64,000 nt of DNA from Alphaproteobacteria bacterium (GTDB taxonomy: Bacteria > Pseudomonadota > Alphaproteobacteria > Micavibrionales > Micavibrionaceae). The position numbers and the translations under genes are program-made. The stretch is taken from NCBI GenBank assembly GCA_021775965.1, contig JAJFGV010000056.1, forward strand, positions 26,537 through 90,536. The letters are read 5' to 3'. Position 1 is the first letter of the stretch. Every line of letters starts with the position of its first letter. Under the pieces are notes generated by a model, which was not told the origin of the DNA, did not search any database, and saw only the letters and a list, made by a program, of their open reading frames with translations. Positions 17,954 through 27,387 of this stretch are shown here, one piece after another.

Positions 17954-18010
17954 ATGTTATTAATACAAACAACAATTTTGCCGTAAGGCCACACTGGAGG
18001 AGGAGTGTTC

Positions 18011-18811
18011 ATGACAACGGATTATATCCAGCGCAACGAGGCCGGTCGTAAATTACGATTTTCGCTTCTGCCCAAAGCCCTGCGCAAGGACAAGAACAAT
18101 ATGAATGCGCCGCGCCTGTATAAAGGCGGGTTAGAGCTGACGCGTCAGGAAAACTTCGTCAATGGCGCCCATGATATTTTTGATTTGCTTGAGCGCGGCC
18201 ATCAGGAAAAAGACGGTCTGAAGCGCACCGTCAGCAGCGCGGTAACCGTCCTTAACAATGCCAGGCACATGATTGAACGCGCCGAGAAGAAAATTATACA
18301 GCAAAGCGACCACATCGAAGAACTTGAAGGCGTTGCAACGACCGATGCACTGACGGGGCTGATGAACCGACGCGGATTCTTTCACGCCTTTATTCGCGAG
18401 CTGGACCGCACAGCCAGAGGCCATAACAAAGGTGGGCTGCTGGTTCTTCTTGATATCGACAACCTTAAAAACATCAATCACCTCTATGACCAGGACGCTG
18501 GTGATACCTGTTTAAAGCTCGTCGCGCGCGCACTTAAAAATGAAATCCGGGCCATGGATATCGGCGCCTTTATCGGCGGTGATGAATTTGTGCTGCTTTT
18601 TCCCAATGCGGAAAAAGAAGTGACGCTGGAGCGCGCGCAAAAACTGGCGCTACGGCTCAATAACTTATCCTTTATCTGGCAGGGTAGCGAAATTTGTATC
18701 AGTGCCTCACTGGGCCTAAAAAGCTACGGCCCCGAAGACACAGCCGAAGATATTTTTTGTCAGGCTGATGCGGCGCTGCATAAAAGCAAGGAAGTGAACA
18801 AGAACATGTAA
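18011..18811 (+). CDS. GGDEF diguanylate cyclase
   Basis: Soluble 266-residue protein making cyclic-di-GMP. I placed the start at the ATG (18011), 7 bases after a GGAGGAGG site, rather than the GTG at 18005, which abuts it. The first ~110 residues are charged and end in a probable coiled coil that would promote dimerisation. The GGDEF domain follows (ALTGLMNRRGF; LLDIDNLKNIN; FIGGDEF) with an intact I-site, RAMD. No receiver or membrane sensor is attached, so control probably lies at transcription through the sigma-54-like promoter or in the N-terminal part. Confidence 0.93.
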   Translation: MTTDYIQRNEAGRKLRFSLLPKALRKDKNNMNAPRLYKGGLELTRQENFVNGAHDIFDLLERGHQEKDGLKRTVSSAVTVLNNARHMIERAEKKIIQQSDHIEELEGVATTDALTGLMNRRGFFHAFIRELDRTARGHNKGGLLVLLDIDNLKNINHLYDQDAGDTCLKLVARALKNEIRAMDIGAFIGGDEFVLLFPNAEKEVTLERAQKLALRLNNLSFIWQGSEICISASLGLKSYGPEDTAEDIFCQADAALHKSKEVNKNM

Positions 18812-18821
18812 AAAGTTTTCA

Positions 18822-18930
18822 TGCCTGTCGCCCCCTCCCTAACCGTGAACCCAAAGACAGGCAAACCCCCAAAGCCCGGTGTGTGAATCCCCCCTCATGC
18901 ACCGGGCTTCTCTTTATAAGAGATACCTAG
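18822..18930 (+). ncRNA. Structured intergenic region with C-rich hairpin loops; terminator or small RNA
   Basis: After the GGDEF stop come three hairpins in about 110 bases. The first pairs GCCTGTC with GACAGGC around a loop holding CCCCCTCCC. The second pairs AAGCCCGGTG (18872-18881) with CACCGGGCTT (18900-18909), ten perfect pairs, with CCCCCCTC in the loop. The third is TCTCTT/AAGAGA. There is no clean U-tract. The second hairpin could end the GGDEF transcript. The C-rich loops also resemble anti-Shine-Dalgarno small RNAs of alphaproteobacteria. Strand and function are uncertain. Confidence 0.35.
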
Positions 18931-18956
18931 GCCGCTTCTTTGACCTTTTGATTTGC

Positions 18957-19631
18957 TTACAAGAATTCCTCTATCAGATTCTGAACGCCCTTAATCTGCT
19001 CCCCAACATCTTTAATATCGAATTCATCCCACTCTGCATGAAGAGCATGATTTCTAACTCCACATATACCTTTCACTCTTTTTCCTTTAACACCTGTCAA
19101 AACTTCATTCTTGACTAAGTCATCTATCAACTCATCCAAGGATTTCCCTTTTCCATCTACATCATTCTTTTTTGCAATTTTTTTTACAGAGTCTTCCAGA
19201 ACAATGCTGGAAAGCACAGCCGCCTCAATTTTTTTGTTACTTTTATGAAATTTTACAGCATGGTCCAAAAAATCGTCTAGAGTTTCAGCAACAACGATAT
19301 ATTCAAGCTTCTTAAAAAACCCAAGCTTCATCTCTTCATATGTAGCTTCGAGCAAACCCTGAATTTTCTGCACCGTATGGCCGGGAACGCTGGTTCCGGT
19401 CACATAATTTTGATCATTTATAACATTATTTAAACTTGCAAATATAGGCCTATCAGAAGGAGCAACTATGCTAATTAAATTTGCCGATGATTGTATCCAT
19501 GATTGAATGTTAGGAACATTCACGTCTTCAGACCAATAGTTAAGCCCATATTCATCACGCGGAAATGCCGCTATTATTGCCTTACCTTTTTCTATTAAGT
19601 GTTCAAATCTATCAATAACTTCACTTTCCAT
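18957..19631 (-). CDS. HEPN-like protein with RNHALH motif
   Basis: A 224-residue soluble protein starting one base after the aspS stop; a start upstream inside aspS is possible. The C-terminal half is helical and ends in a GVRNHALHAEW segment, giving Arg193-x4-His198, the RX4H signature of HEPN domains, some of which are RNases in toxin or defence systems. The sequence then continues like other HEPN/abortive-infection C-termini. The N-terminal part is unrecognised. Base composition is clearly more AT-rich than aspS, hinting at acquisition. No MNT antitoxin partner is adjacent. Fold inferred from motif only. Confidence 0.6.
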   Translation of the reverse strand: MESEVIDRFEHLIEKGKAIIAAFPRDEYGLNYWSEDVNVPNIQSWIQSSANLISIVAPSDRPIFASLNNVINDQNYVTGTSVPGHTVQKIQGLLEATYEEMKLGFFKKLEYIVVAETLDDFLDHAVKFHKSNKKIEAAVLSSIVLEDSVKKIAKKNDVDGKGKSLDELIDDLVKNEVLTGVKGKRVKGICGVRNHALHAEWDEFDIKDVGEQIKGVQNLIEEFL

Positions 19632-19632
19632 C

Positions 19633-21465
19633 TCAAGCCGCTTCTTCGCCCGCAACTTTAGCTTTGGGTAAATTCAGTTTGATATGAAGCTCTTTGAGAT
19701 GCTCGACATCGGCTTCACCGGGCGCGCTCATCATAAGATCCTCAGCCTGCCCGTTCATCGGAAACGCAATCACCTCGCGAATGCTTGGCTCATCGGCCAG
19801 CAACATGACAATACGGTCAATGCCCGGCGCAATGCCCCCGTGTGGCGGAGCGCCAAACTTCATAGCCGATAACATGCCGCCGAATTTTTCTTCGAGAACG
19901 GCTTTATCATAGCCGGCAATATCAAAGGCCTTTTCCATGATGTCAGGGCGGTGGTTTCTAATCGCGCCGGATGACAGCTCCACGCCGTTACAAACGATGT
20001 CATACTGCCAGGCGAGAATATCGAGCGGGTCTTTGTTCTCCAGATCATCCATCCCACCTTGCGGCATTGAAAACGGGTTGTGTGAAAATTCAATCTTTTG
20101 CGTTTTTTCATCAAATTCATACATCGGGAAATCAACAATCCAGCAGAATTTAAACACACCGATTTCACGCGCGTTTTCATGCCCTTCCGGCAGATCATCG
20201 CAGATTTTATCACGCGCCAGCCCGGCCATTTTGGCCGCGTCATGTTCCTTGTTACAAACAAAGAACACCGCATCACCATCTTCCAGCCCGGCTGTTTCCT
20301 TGAGCTGCGCCTGCGCTTCCGCCGGCACAAATTTAGCAATCGGGCCTTTGCCCTCACCGCCTTCAAACAGGATATAACCAAGACCCGGCGCGCCTTCGCT
20401 TTGCGCCCAGCTATTAAGTTTATCAAAGAAACTGCGCGGTTGATCACCAACTTTCGGCGCACGAATAGCCCGCACCACACCGCCTTTTTTAATCACACCT
20501 TTAAACGCATTAAATTCTACATCGTCACGCGCAAAGACCTCAGTAACATCAACAATCTCCAGCGGGTTACGCAGATCCGGTTTATCGGACCCGTATTTTA
20601 ACATCGCCTCTTTATAAGGAATACGTGGAAACGGCGTTTGCGCAATCTTGCGTTTTTCACCGGCAAAACCGGCGAACTCTTCAAACAACCCTGCCATCAC
20701 CGGCTCAATCACGCCAAACACATCATCCTGCGTGACAAAGCTCATCTCCATATCGAGCTGGTAAAACTCACCGGGTGAGCGATCAGCCCGCGAATCTTCG
20801 TCACGAAAACATGGTGCAATCTGGAAGTAGCGATCAAAACCGCTCATCATCAAAAGCTGTTTAAACTGCTGTGGCGCCTGCGGCAGAGCGTAAAACTTGC
20901 CCGGATGCAAACGCGAAGGAACTAGAAAATCACGCGCACCTTCGGGCGAACTCGCCGTCAAAATCGGTGTTTGAAATTCCTGAAAGCCCTGATCGCGCAT
21001 GCGCTCACGGATAGAAGTAATCACATCATTGCGCAGGCGGATATTATTTTGCATCTTTTCGCGGCGCAAATCGAGATAACGGTACCGCAAACGAATTTCT
21101 TCGCCCGCCCCATCATCCTCGGCCACCTGAAACGGCACTACATCGGCAGCAGACAACAATTCAGTTTCATCGATATATATTTCAATCTCACCGGTCGACA
21201 TTTTGGCATTGACTGTGTCGCCGGGGCGCTCACGCACCTGACCATTAATGGTAATCACCGACTCCACCCGCCATTTATTCACCTGATCAATCAGCGGTGA
21301 GCCTTCATCAATCACACATTGCGTCAGGCCAAAACTATCACGCAGATCAATGAACAAAACCCCACCATGGTCGCGCATACGATGTATCCAGCCCGACAGG
21401 CGCACTGTCTCTCCGATATGGTCTTTGCGCAATTCCCCGCAATTATGTGATCTATAGGCGTGCAT
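19633..21465 (-). CDS. aspS: Aspartyl-tRNA synthetase
   Basis: Charges tRNA-Asp in the cytoplasm. The 610-residue product has the bacterial-type layout: N-terminal OB anticodon domain ([23 protein letters not shown]), class II motif 2 ([22 protein letters not shown]), the inserted GAD domain, and motif 3 ([15 protein letters not shown]). Alphaproteobacterial enzymes of this type are often non-discriminating, but the sequence alone does not settle that. A HEPN-like gene follows after a single base. Confidence 0.97.
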   Translation of the reverse strand: MHAYRSHNCGELRKDHIGETVRLSGWIHRMRDHGGVLFIDLRDSFGLTQCVIDEGSPLIDQVNKWRVESVITINGQVRERPGDTVNAKMSTGEIEIYIDETELLSAADVVPFQVAEDDGAGEEIRLRYRYLDLRREKMQNNIRLRNDVITSIRERMRDQGFQEFQTPILTASSPEGARDFLVPSRLHPGKFYALPQAPQQFKQLLMMSGFDRYFQIAPCFRDEDSRADRSPGEFYQLDMEMSFVTQDDVFGVIEPVMAGLFEEFAGFAGEKRKIAQTPFPRIPYKEAMLKYGSDKPDLRNPLEIVDVTEVFARDDVEFNAFKGVIKKGGVVRAIRAPKVGDQPRSFFDKLNSWAQSEGAPGLGYILFEGGEGKGPIAKFVPAEAQAQLKETAGLEDGDAVFFVCNKEHDAAKMAGLARDKICDDLPEGHENAREIGVFKFCWIVDFPMYEFDEKTQKIEFSHNPFSMPQGGMDDLENKDPLDILAWQYDIVCNGVELSSGAIRNHRPDIMEKAFDIAGYDKAVLEEKFGGMLSAMKFGAPPHGGIAPGIDRIVMLLADEPSIREVIAFPMNGQAEDLMMSAPGEADVEHLKELHIKLNLPKAKVAGEEAA

Positions 21466-21528
21466 TCGTCTCTTTTCCCTTGTAGTATCATTCGTTTAGT
21501 ATCTATAGCCTTGGGCCAGAAAGACAAT

Positions 21529-22704
21529 ATGCCACTCATTACTGATAATCAACGATTGAATGAAATATGTGAAAATCTTTCGCAGTGCGATTTTATCACT
21601 GTCGATACGGAATTTCTACGGGACAAGACCTATTACCCCAAGCTCTGCCTCATTCAGGTCAGCGGCCCGGGCCAGGAGGCTTACGCCATCGACCCGATAG
21701 AGGGTGATCTGGACATGACGCCGCTTTTTGACCTGCTGCTCAATCCCGATATTTTGAAAGTGCTTCATGCGGCCCGGCAGGATCTTGAGATTTTCTATGA
21801 ACTTATGGGCAAAGTCGTACATCCGTTTTTTGACACCCAGATCGCAGCCATGGTTTGCGGCTATGGCGATTCTGTCGGCTATGAATCGCTGGTACGCAAT
21901 ATTGTAAATACTCAGCTTGATAAAAGCTCCCAGTTCACTGACTGGTCACGCCGCCCCTTAAGCCAAAAACAAATTGATTACGCACTCGGCGATGTCACCC
22001 ATCTACGTGATATTTATCTTCATCTCGCTGCAAAGCTGGAAGAGCGCGGCCGTACCTCCTGGGTGTTCGAGGAAGAAGCCATTTTAGAAGACCCGCGCAC
22101 GTATCAAAATATTCCCGAAGAATCCTGGAAACGCGTCAAAGTAAAATCACCGAAACCAAAAATGCTGGCGGTGTTGCGTGAAGTGGCAGCATGGCGCGAA
22201 CGACGTGCGCAGGAAAAAGATATTCCTCGCGCCTGGCTGATGCGCGATGACACCATGACTGATCTAGCCGCGCAGGCCCCAACAGATGCCAAGGGCCTTA
22301 AAAAGATCCGCAATATTCCCGGTGACATGGCCGACAAGCCCAGCGGCAAGGCCGTTCTTGAATGCATAAAAAAAGGTCTCGCCACCCCCAAAGCCGACAT
22401 GCCGGTTCCGATCAAAAAACAACCGCTACAGCCACAAGCCGCCGCCACTGCCGATATATTGCGTATGCTGCTTAAAGTAAAATGCGCCGAAAGCGAAGTC
22501 GCCGCCAAGCTCGTAGCGTCAAAAGAAGATATCGAAGCGATTGCCATGGATGACAATGCCGACGTTCCGGCCCTCAAAGGCTGGCGGCGCGAGGTTTTTG
22601 GTGAAGACGCACTGGCCTTGAAAAAGGGAGGCTTGGCGATCGGCCTCAAAGATTCTAATATCACGAAATTTAAAGTCACCGGCGATACCGGTGTGCACGA
22701 ATAA
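21529..22704 (+). CDS. rnd: Ribonuclease D
   Basis: A 3'-5' exoribonuclease that trims tRNA precursors. The start at 21529 (MPLITDNQRLNEICENL) is preferred over a frame that opens inside the aspS start. The DEDDy residues are visible: FITVDTEF (Exo I), HAARQDLEIF (Exo II) and YALGDVTHLRDIY (Exo III). An HRDC domain follows from about residue 215. The C-terminal ~100 residues carry a second helical region. The gene is divergent from aspS. Confidence 0.94.
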   Translation: MPLITDNQRLNEICENLSQCDFITVDTEFLRDKTYYPKLCLIQVSGPGQEAYAIDPIEGDLDMTPLFDLLLNPDILKVLHAARQDLEIFYELMGKVVHPFFDTQIAAMVCGYGDSVGYESLVRNIVNTQLDKSSQFTDWSRRPLSQKQIDYALGDVTHLRDIYLHLAAKLEERGRTSWVFEEEAILEDPRTYQNIPEESWKRVKVKSPKPKMLAVLREVAAWRERRAQEKDIPRAWLMRDDTMTDLAAQAPTDAKGLKKIRNIPGDMADKPSGKAVLECIKKGLATPKADMPVPIKKQPLQPQAAATADILRMLLKVKCAESEVAAKLVASKEDIEAIAMDDNADVPALKGWRREVFGEDALALKKGGLAIGLKDSNITKFKVTGDTGVHE

Positions 22705-22713
22705 TATTTGAAT

Positions 22714-23250
22714 ATGAAACAATTATACATCATTCGCCACGCTCAAACCCTGCCCGCTGAAGGCGGCGATGACAAGTCACGCAAGCTCACACCCAACGGC
22801 TTGGCTGATGCACAGGCTCTCGGGAAACTGATGGCCCACAAAAATTACAAGCCGGATGCAATTTTATGTTCTCCCGTCACGCGCACCCGTGAAACACTCG
22901 CGGGCGTTTTGGAATCTCTGGGTGATATTCCTACCGAATTCCCCGATGATATTTACAATGGCGGCGCAGGAGATTTACTCCATCACCTCCAACAACAAGA
23001 TAATGAGCACACAAATATCCTGCTCGTCGGCCACGTCCCCGGCGTTTATGAATTAACTGCGCTATTGGCCGGAACAGGCAGCGCTTCTTTATTGGCCAAA
23101 CTCTCCCAAGGCTACAAACCCGGCACGTTAAGTGTGCTGTCCGTCACTTGCGAAAACTGGGCTGATATCCAGCCAGCCGAAGGCGAGCTTACCGATTTCC
23201 AGGAATCTATTGATTATAACGCCCCCGCAACGCCGGCGCGCTGGACTTAA
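22714..23250 (+). CDS. SixA-like histidine phosphatase (phosphoglycerate mutase fold)
   Basis: Belongs to the branch-1 histidine phosphatases; the closest described type is SixA, which removes phosphate from histidine phosphotransfer proteins. The 178-residue product has the N-terminal catalytic YIIRHAQT, the LCSPVTRTRETL arginine segment and the second histidine in LLVGHVPGV. I prefer the ATG at 22714 to the TTG at 22708. It follows rnd by 9 bases, and its stop overlaps that of hda on the other strand. Confidence 0.85.
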   Translation: MKQLYIIRHAQTLPAEGGDDKSRKLTPNGLADAQALGKLMAHKNYKPDAILCSPVTRTRETLAGVLESLGDIPTEFPDDIYNGGAGDLLHHLQQQDNEHTNILLVGHVPGVYELTALLAGTGSASLLAKLSQGYKPGTLSVLSVTCENWADIQPAEGELTDFQESIDYNAPATPARWT

Positions 23251-23939
23251 GCCGCTTCCTGCAACTCCACCAACACCCGACGCATGAGTGGCACAGAGAT
23301 ACGGCGTTTTTCCGCCAGTGCCAGCCTGTCGGCCAACGTGACAATATCATGCGCAGCACTAAAGGAACGCTCCATACGCGGCAGGACATACTGAATAACA
23401 TCATTGCCGACGATGAGCTGACGGTCGCCAAACAATTTGATCAAAACAGACGCCAGCAACATATCATCGGGCGCATCAATCACCGCCACCGGTGCCGCCC
23501 GCCAGCGTGACGCCAGATCAGCAATTGCAAAATCGGTATGTGACGGTGCCATCCGCATCGTCACCAGCAAACTCCGCTGCTCTTCCTTCAAAATATTATA
23601 AAGATGAAACAAGGTGGTTTCCGCCGCGCGTTCCCCTAACCACGGATCAACGCTGTCAATTACGATATGCTCGCCCGCCTGCGCAATCTGTTCAGCAGTT
23701 TTTGAAAGTAACATTTCCGGCCTTACATTTTCGGCCCCGGCCAACTCCTGCCACACCGCCGCCAAATGGCTTTTGCCACTCGATGCCGGACCACTCAAAA
23801 TCAATAGTGGTGCAGGCCAGTTCGGCCAACGGTCCACCCACATCGAGGCCGCCTCATTGCTGGGCGCAATCAGAAAGTCTTCACGACCAAGCGCCGTTCT
23901 GTGCTGAAGATCAAATGGTATTTGCTGCGCAGCCCTCAT
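23247..23939 (-). CDS. hda: Hda, DnaA-homologous regulator of initiation
   Basis: Binds the DNA polymerase clamp and stimulates hydrolysis of DnaA-bound ATP, preventing over-initiation. The 230-residue protein begins with a clamp-binding motif (QQIPFDL), followed by an AAA+ core: Walker A-like GPASSGKSHL near residue 50 and HIVIDSVDPW as the Walker B region. It lacks the DnaA DNA-binding domain IV. It overlaps the upstream perM-like gene by 4 bases, a common alphaproteobacterial pairing. Confidence 0.92.
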   Translation of the reverse strand: MRAAQQIPFDLQHRTALGREDFLIAPSNEAASMWVDRWPNWPAPLLILSGPASSGKSHLAAVWQELAGAENVRPEMLLSKTAEQIAQAGEHIVIDSVDPWLGERAAETTLFHLYNILKEEQRSLLVTMRMAPSHTDFAIADLASRWRAAPVAVIDAPDDMLLASVLIKLFGDRQLIVGNDVIQYVLPRMERSFSAAHDIVTLADRLALAEKRRISVPLMRRVLVELQEAA

Positions 23940-25024
23940 GCTTCTTTCTTTTTTCCTACTTTAGAGCTTTTATAATAAGCGCTGGCCTTATACTGCGCGA
24001 TACCAAAAGCCAGCAACACGCCCGCTATCGCCGCCACCGGCACCGCCAAAAACATACCCAAAATACCAAACAAAGAACCACCAGCCAGCAGAGCAAAGAA
24101 CACCCAGAGCGGATGCAATCCCACACTGTCGCCCACAAGCTTCGGCGTCAGGAAATTGCCTTCGACAATTTGCCCAGTAATAAAAATCCCCGCTACCACA
24201 GCAACACGTATCCATTCACCATCGGGAAGCCATTGAAAACACGCCACACCGACACTGACCACCAGACCAATTGCCGAGCCGACCATCGGAATAACCGAAA
24301 GAAAACCGGCGCTCAGCCCAATCAAAAACCCATATTTTAATCCCGCCAGAGACAAACCAACGGCATAAACAACCGCTAAAATAAACGCGACACTAATTTG
24401 CCCGCGCACAAATCCAGCGATCTTTTTATCAATTTCCTTTAACAGTCCCATAATCGTCTTCTCCGAATGGCGCGGCATGAGATCCTGCGCCCAATTTGTG
24501 ATCTTCGGCCATTCCTTCATCATGAAATAAGCCACGATCGGCATGATAACCACAAGCGAAATAACATCAACCACCGCCTGCCCGCCTGCGGCAAGGCCGC
24601 CAACAAGCTTACCCGCAACACCAAAAGCGGAACCCGCATGTCGCCCGACAATGGCCTGCAATTCCTCGCCATTGCGCTGCCCGATTAAATCCTGCACCCA
24701 TCGTGACAACGGCTCGATCAACACGCCTATTCTATCCGCATAGCCGGGAATGTCCTTGGAAAGCTGAAGCAGTTCATTATAAGCAACCGGCGCAACGGCA
24801 ACCATCAAACCGCCGATAACCAGAAAAAACGTGAACAGGATCGCCAACGCCGCCGGGCCGCGCGCCAAACCAACCCCACCGAGCTTGTTCACGATTGGAT
24901 TGAGAAGATAAGCGACAGCGATACCTAGTACGAAAGGAAGCAACATACCCTTAAACAGCCATACCAGCATGATAAAACCGGCGAAAGCCGCACTCCAGAA
25001 AATAAAATGATTGCGTGCGCTCAT
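23936..25024 (-). CDS. AI-2E/PerM-family inner-membrane transporter
   Basis: A 362-residue polytopic membrane protein of the AI-2E transporter (UPF0118/PerM) family. About eight hydrophobic helices are visible, including LLPFVLGIAVAYLLNP near the N-terminus and the conserved FLTPKLVGDSVGLHP loop near residue 275. Members export varied substrates, some being Na+/H+ antiporters, so the cargo is unknown. It is translationally coupled to hda by an ATGA overlap and follows the DUF2066 gene by 24 bases. Confidence 0.9.
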   Translation of the reverse strand: MSARNHFIFWSAAFAGFIMLVWLFKGMLLPFVLGIAVAYLLNPIVNKLGGVGLARGPAALAILFTFFLVIGGLMVAVAPVAYNELLQLSKDIPGYADRIGVLIEPLSRWVQDLIGQRNGEELQAIVGRHAGSAFGVAGKLVGGLAAGGQAVVDVISLVVIMPIVAYFMMKEWPKITNWAQDLMPRHSEKTIMGLLKEIDKKIAGFVRGQISVAFILAVVYAVGLSLAGLKYGFLIGLSAGFLSVIPMVGSAIGLVVSVGVACFQWLPDGEWIRVAVVAGIFITGQIVEGNFLTPKLVGDSVGLHPLWVFFALLAGGSLFGILGMFLAVPVAAIAGVLLAFGIAQYKASAYYKSSKVGKKKEA

Positions 25025-25048
25025 GACAAACCCCTCGATAAATGAACT

Positions 25049-26236
25049 CTAAAGACCGCCTCTAAAACGGTTGAGGTACAACTCGTAAACCAAGCCTTCG
25101 CCACCACCATAACCAAAACTGGCCGGATTGATCTGCGGCTTTGACAACGTCATATCGGCTTGGGCTAAAGCTAACCTTAAACGACTTTCAGAACCCTGAA
25201 ACACCAAATCAACCCGCGCCTCTTTCGGCGACAGTGATTGCAACACAATTTCACTGACACCATAAACCCGCTCCAGGGCCGTCTGTGTCGCTGCCCATTG
25301 CTCTAAACCTTCAAAATGAACTCGCACCTGCAAACGATTGCCATTGGATGGACTGACAATTGTTTTTTCTTTCCAGTTTTTCTGCAATGCCTTGTGCACT
25401 TTTTTGGTGGCACGGGCAAATAACACCTTCTTGGTCTCACCGCCCTTTGCATCCACCGTAATATTCTGAACTGCTTCGGGCCCGGCGCGATCAGTACGGT
25501 AGATCTGAATCATAAGGCTGCCGATAGCGCTATCCTGATCACCTGCCACCAGCAAACTATGATCCGGCACAGCAAATAAGATCGCCGCCTCACCCGCATC
25601 ATAACGACGCAATAAACTCTGAAGTTTTCTCTCATCATAGTTCAGAGCTTCATCGTCATTAATATCGGCAACATCCATCAGATCACCAATCGGCACAACA
25701 ATCGGCACCAGCCCGCCAAGATTACCGGCGTGGTTCCAGGCGCGCATCCAGTCATTTTGATGCGACCATAAAACCGGTCCGTTATCACGCTCGTAAAACG
25801 GCAACGCCAAAACGGGACGGCTACCGACATCCGTATAGCGAACCCCCTGTCCCGAAAAGAACCGGCGCACGTTTTTATCATTAAAACTAAACGTATAAGT
25901 GCCGATATAGCGCACGCTGGAAAGCTGCTCCTGCGTCACCTCAAAATCTTTTATCATTGTCGAGATTGTCTGGGTATCAGGCAAAGTGAACTTACCGATC
26001 TCACCTTCCGACATCATGCGCCCGGCTAATTTGGAAAACGCATCGCTCTGCGCTTTGGCAAAAGCCTGCTCCCTTGCTACGGCTGAATTCTCAGCCGTAA
26101 CATCAACTTTAACGTCAGTAATGGTGAAAAGAGCGCTATCTGCCCGGGCCTCAAAAGGCATGCACAGACAAAAACACGTGAAAAACACGTAAAAGACTGT
26201 ACGGAGGGGTCTAAAATGCTTATAGAGTATGGCCAT
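25049..26236 (-). CDS. DUF2066 secreted protein
   Basis: A 395-residue exported protein. I set the start at the ATG at 26234-26236 because it opens a good signal peptide (hydrophobic VFYVFFTCFCLCMPF, cleavage near ARADS); longer frames reach into purM. The DUF2066 pattern is recognisable: TITDVKVDVTAENSAVAREQAFAKAQ and RPVLALPFYERDNGPVLW. Function of the family is unknown. Its place between purM and the perM/hda pair is conserved in many alphaproteobacteria. Confidence 0.85.
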   Translation of the reverse strand: MAILYKHFRPLRTVFYVFFTCFCLCMPFEARADSALFTITDVKVDVTAENSAVAREQAFAKAQSDAFSKLAGRMMSEGEIGKFTLPDTQTISTMIKDFEVTQEQLSSVRYIGTYTFSFNDKNVRRFFSGQGVRYTDVGSRPVLALPFYERDNGPVLWSHQNDWMRAWNHAGNLGGLVPIVVPIGDLMDVADINDDEALNYDERKLQSLLRRYDAGEAAILFAVPDHSLLVAGDQDSAIGSLMIQIYRTDRAGPEAVQNITVDAKGGETKKVLFARATKKVHKALQKNWKEKTIVSPSNGNRLQVRVHFEGLEQWAATQTALERVYGVSEIVLQSLSPKEARVDLVFQGSESRLRLALAQADMTLSKPQINPASFGYGGGEGLVYELYLNRFRGGL

Positions 26237-26266
26237 AACCAAGGTTATAAACTGCAAAGAGCCAAG

Positions 26267-27385
26267 ATGCAAAGTAAAGACAGTGCTTATAAAGACGCCG
26301 GAGTGGATATCGACGAGGCCGCCGAGTTGGTCGAGCGGATCAAACCCCATATCAAGGAGACCCACCGCAAGGGGGTCATGTCCGGCATTGGCGGTTTCGG
26401 TGCGCTATTTGACCTGAAAGAAACCGGCTACAAGGACCCGGTCCTGGTCTCAGGCACCGACGGCGTTGGCACCAAAATCAAAATAGCCATCAACTCAAAC
26501 AAACATGACACCATCGGCATTGATTGCGTGGCCATGTGCGTTAATGACGTGATTGTGCAGGGCGCTGAACCCTTGTTTTTCCTTGATTATTTTGCCACCG
26601 GCAAGCTTGAAAACGATGTGGCCGAAGCCGTTATCAAAGGCGTGGCCGAAGGCTGCACGCAGGCCGGGTGCGGGCTGATCGGCGGCGAAACAGCTGAAAT
26701 GCCGGGGCTTTATGCACCGGGCGATTATGATCTGGCCGGCTTTACGGTCGGAGCGGTCGAGCGCGAACAGATGATCACCGGCGAAACCATAGAGGAAGGG
26801 GATGTCATTTTGGGACTGGCCTCCAGCGGCCTGCATTCCAACGGCTTTTCTTTGGTCCGTAAACTGGTCGAAAGCACCCAAGGGTTCAATTATGAAGCCC
26901 CGGCACCGTTTGAAGATGCAGAAAAACCTGCACTTGAAGGGCTAGAATCTTTAGCCCTTAGCGATCATCTCCTGACCCCAACTAGAATTTATGTTAAATC
27001 AATTCTAGCGGCGCTGAAGGAAAAGAACAAAGAAGGCAAACCCGTCATCAAAGGCATGGCCCATATCACCGGTGGTGGCTTTTTCGAAAATATTCCGCGG
27101 GCGCTATCTGAAAATGTTACCGCCGAAATTGATGCTGCAAGCTGGCCCCTCCCTGCCATATTTAGATGGCTGCTGGAAGTCGGCAATCTCAGCCCAGAAG
27201 ATATGGCCGGCACGCTCAATTGCGGTATTGGCATGATTGTAATTTGCCATCCTGAACACGCCGACAAGCTAAAAGAGGTTTTAGAAAGCCAAAACGAAAC
27301 CGTTTACACGCTCGGCGAAATTAAAAAACGAAACGGGTCGGAGCCGCAAATAACCATCCTTAATCAAAAAGAATTTCTGATATAA
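26267..27385 (+). CDS. purM: Phosphoribosylformylglycinamidine cyclo-ligase (AIR synthetase)
   Basis: Closes the imidazole ring in purine synthesis, using ATP. The 372-residue product from the ATG at 26267 (MQSKDSAYKDAGVDID) matches the family start. GTDGVGTKIKIA near residue 65, the CGLIGGETAEMPG segment and HITGGGFFENIPR are diagnostic. An ATG further upstream would extend it into the divergent DUF2066 gene and is less likely. purN follows after 2 bases. Confidence 0.96.
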   Translation: MQSKDSAYKDAGVDIDEAAELVERIKPHIKETHRKGVMSGIGGFGALFDLKETGYKDPVLVSGTDGVGTKIKIAINSNKHDTIGIDCVAMCVNDVIVQGAEPLFFLDYFATGKLENDVAEAVIKGVAEGCTQAGCGLIGGETAEMPGLYAPGDYDLAGFTVGAVEREQMITGETIEEGDVILGLASSGLHSNGFSLVRKLVESTQGFNYEAPAPFEDAEKPALEGLESLALSDHLLTPTRIYVKSILAALKEKNKEGKPVIKGMAHITGGGFFENIPRALSENVTAEIDAASWPLPAIFRWLLEVGNLSPEDMAGTLNCGIGMIVICHPEHADKLKEVLESQNETVYTLGEIKKRNGSEPQITILNQKEFLI

Positions 27386-27387
27386 CC

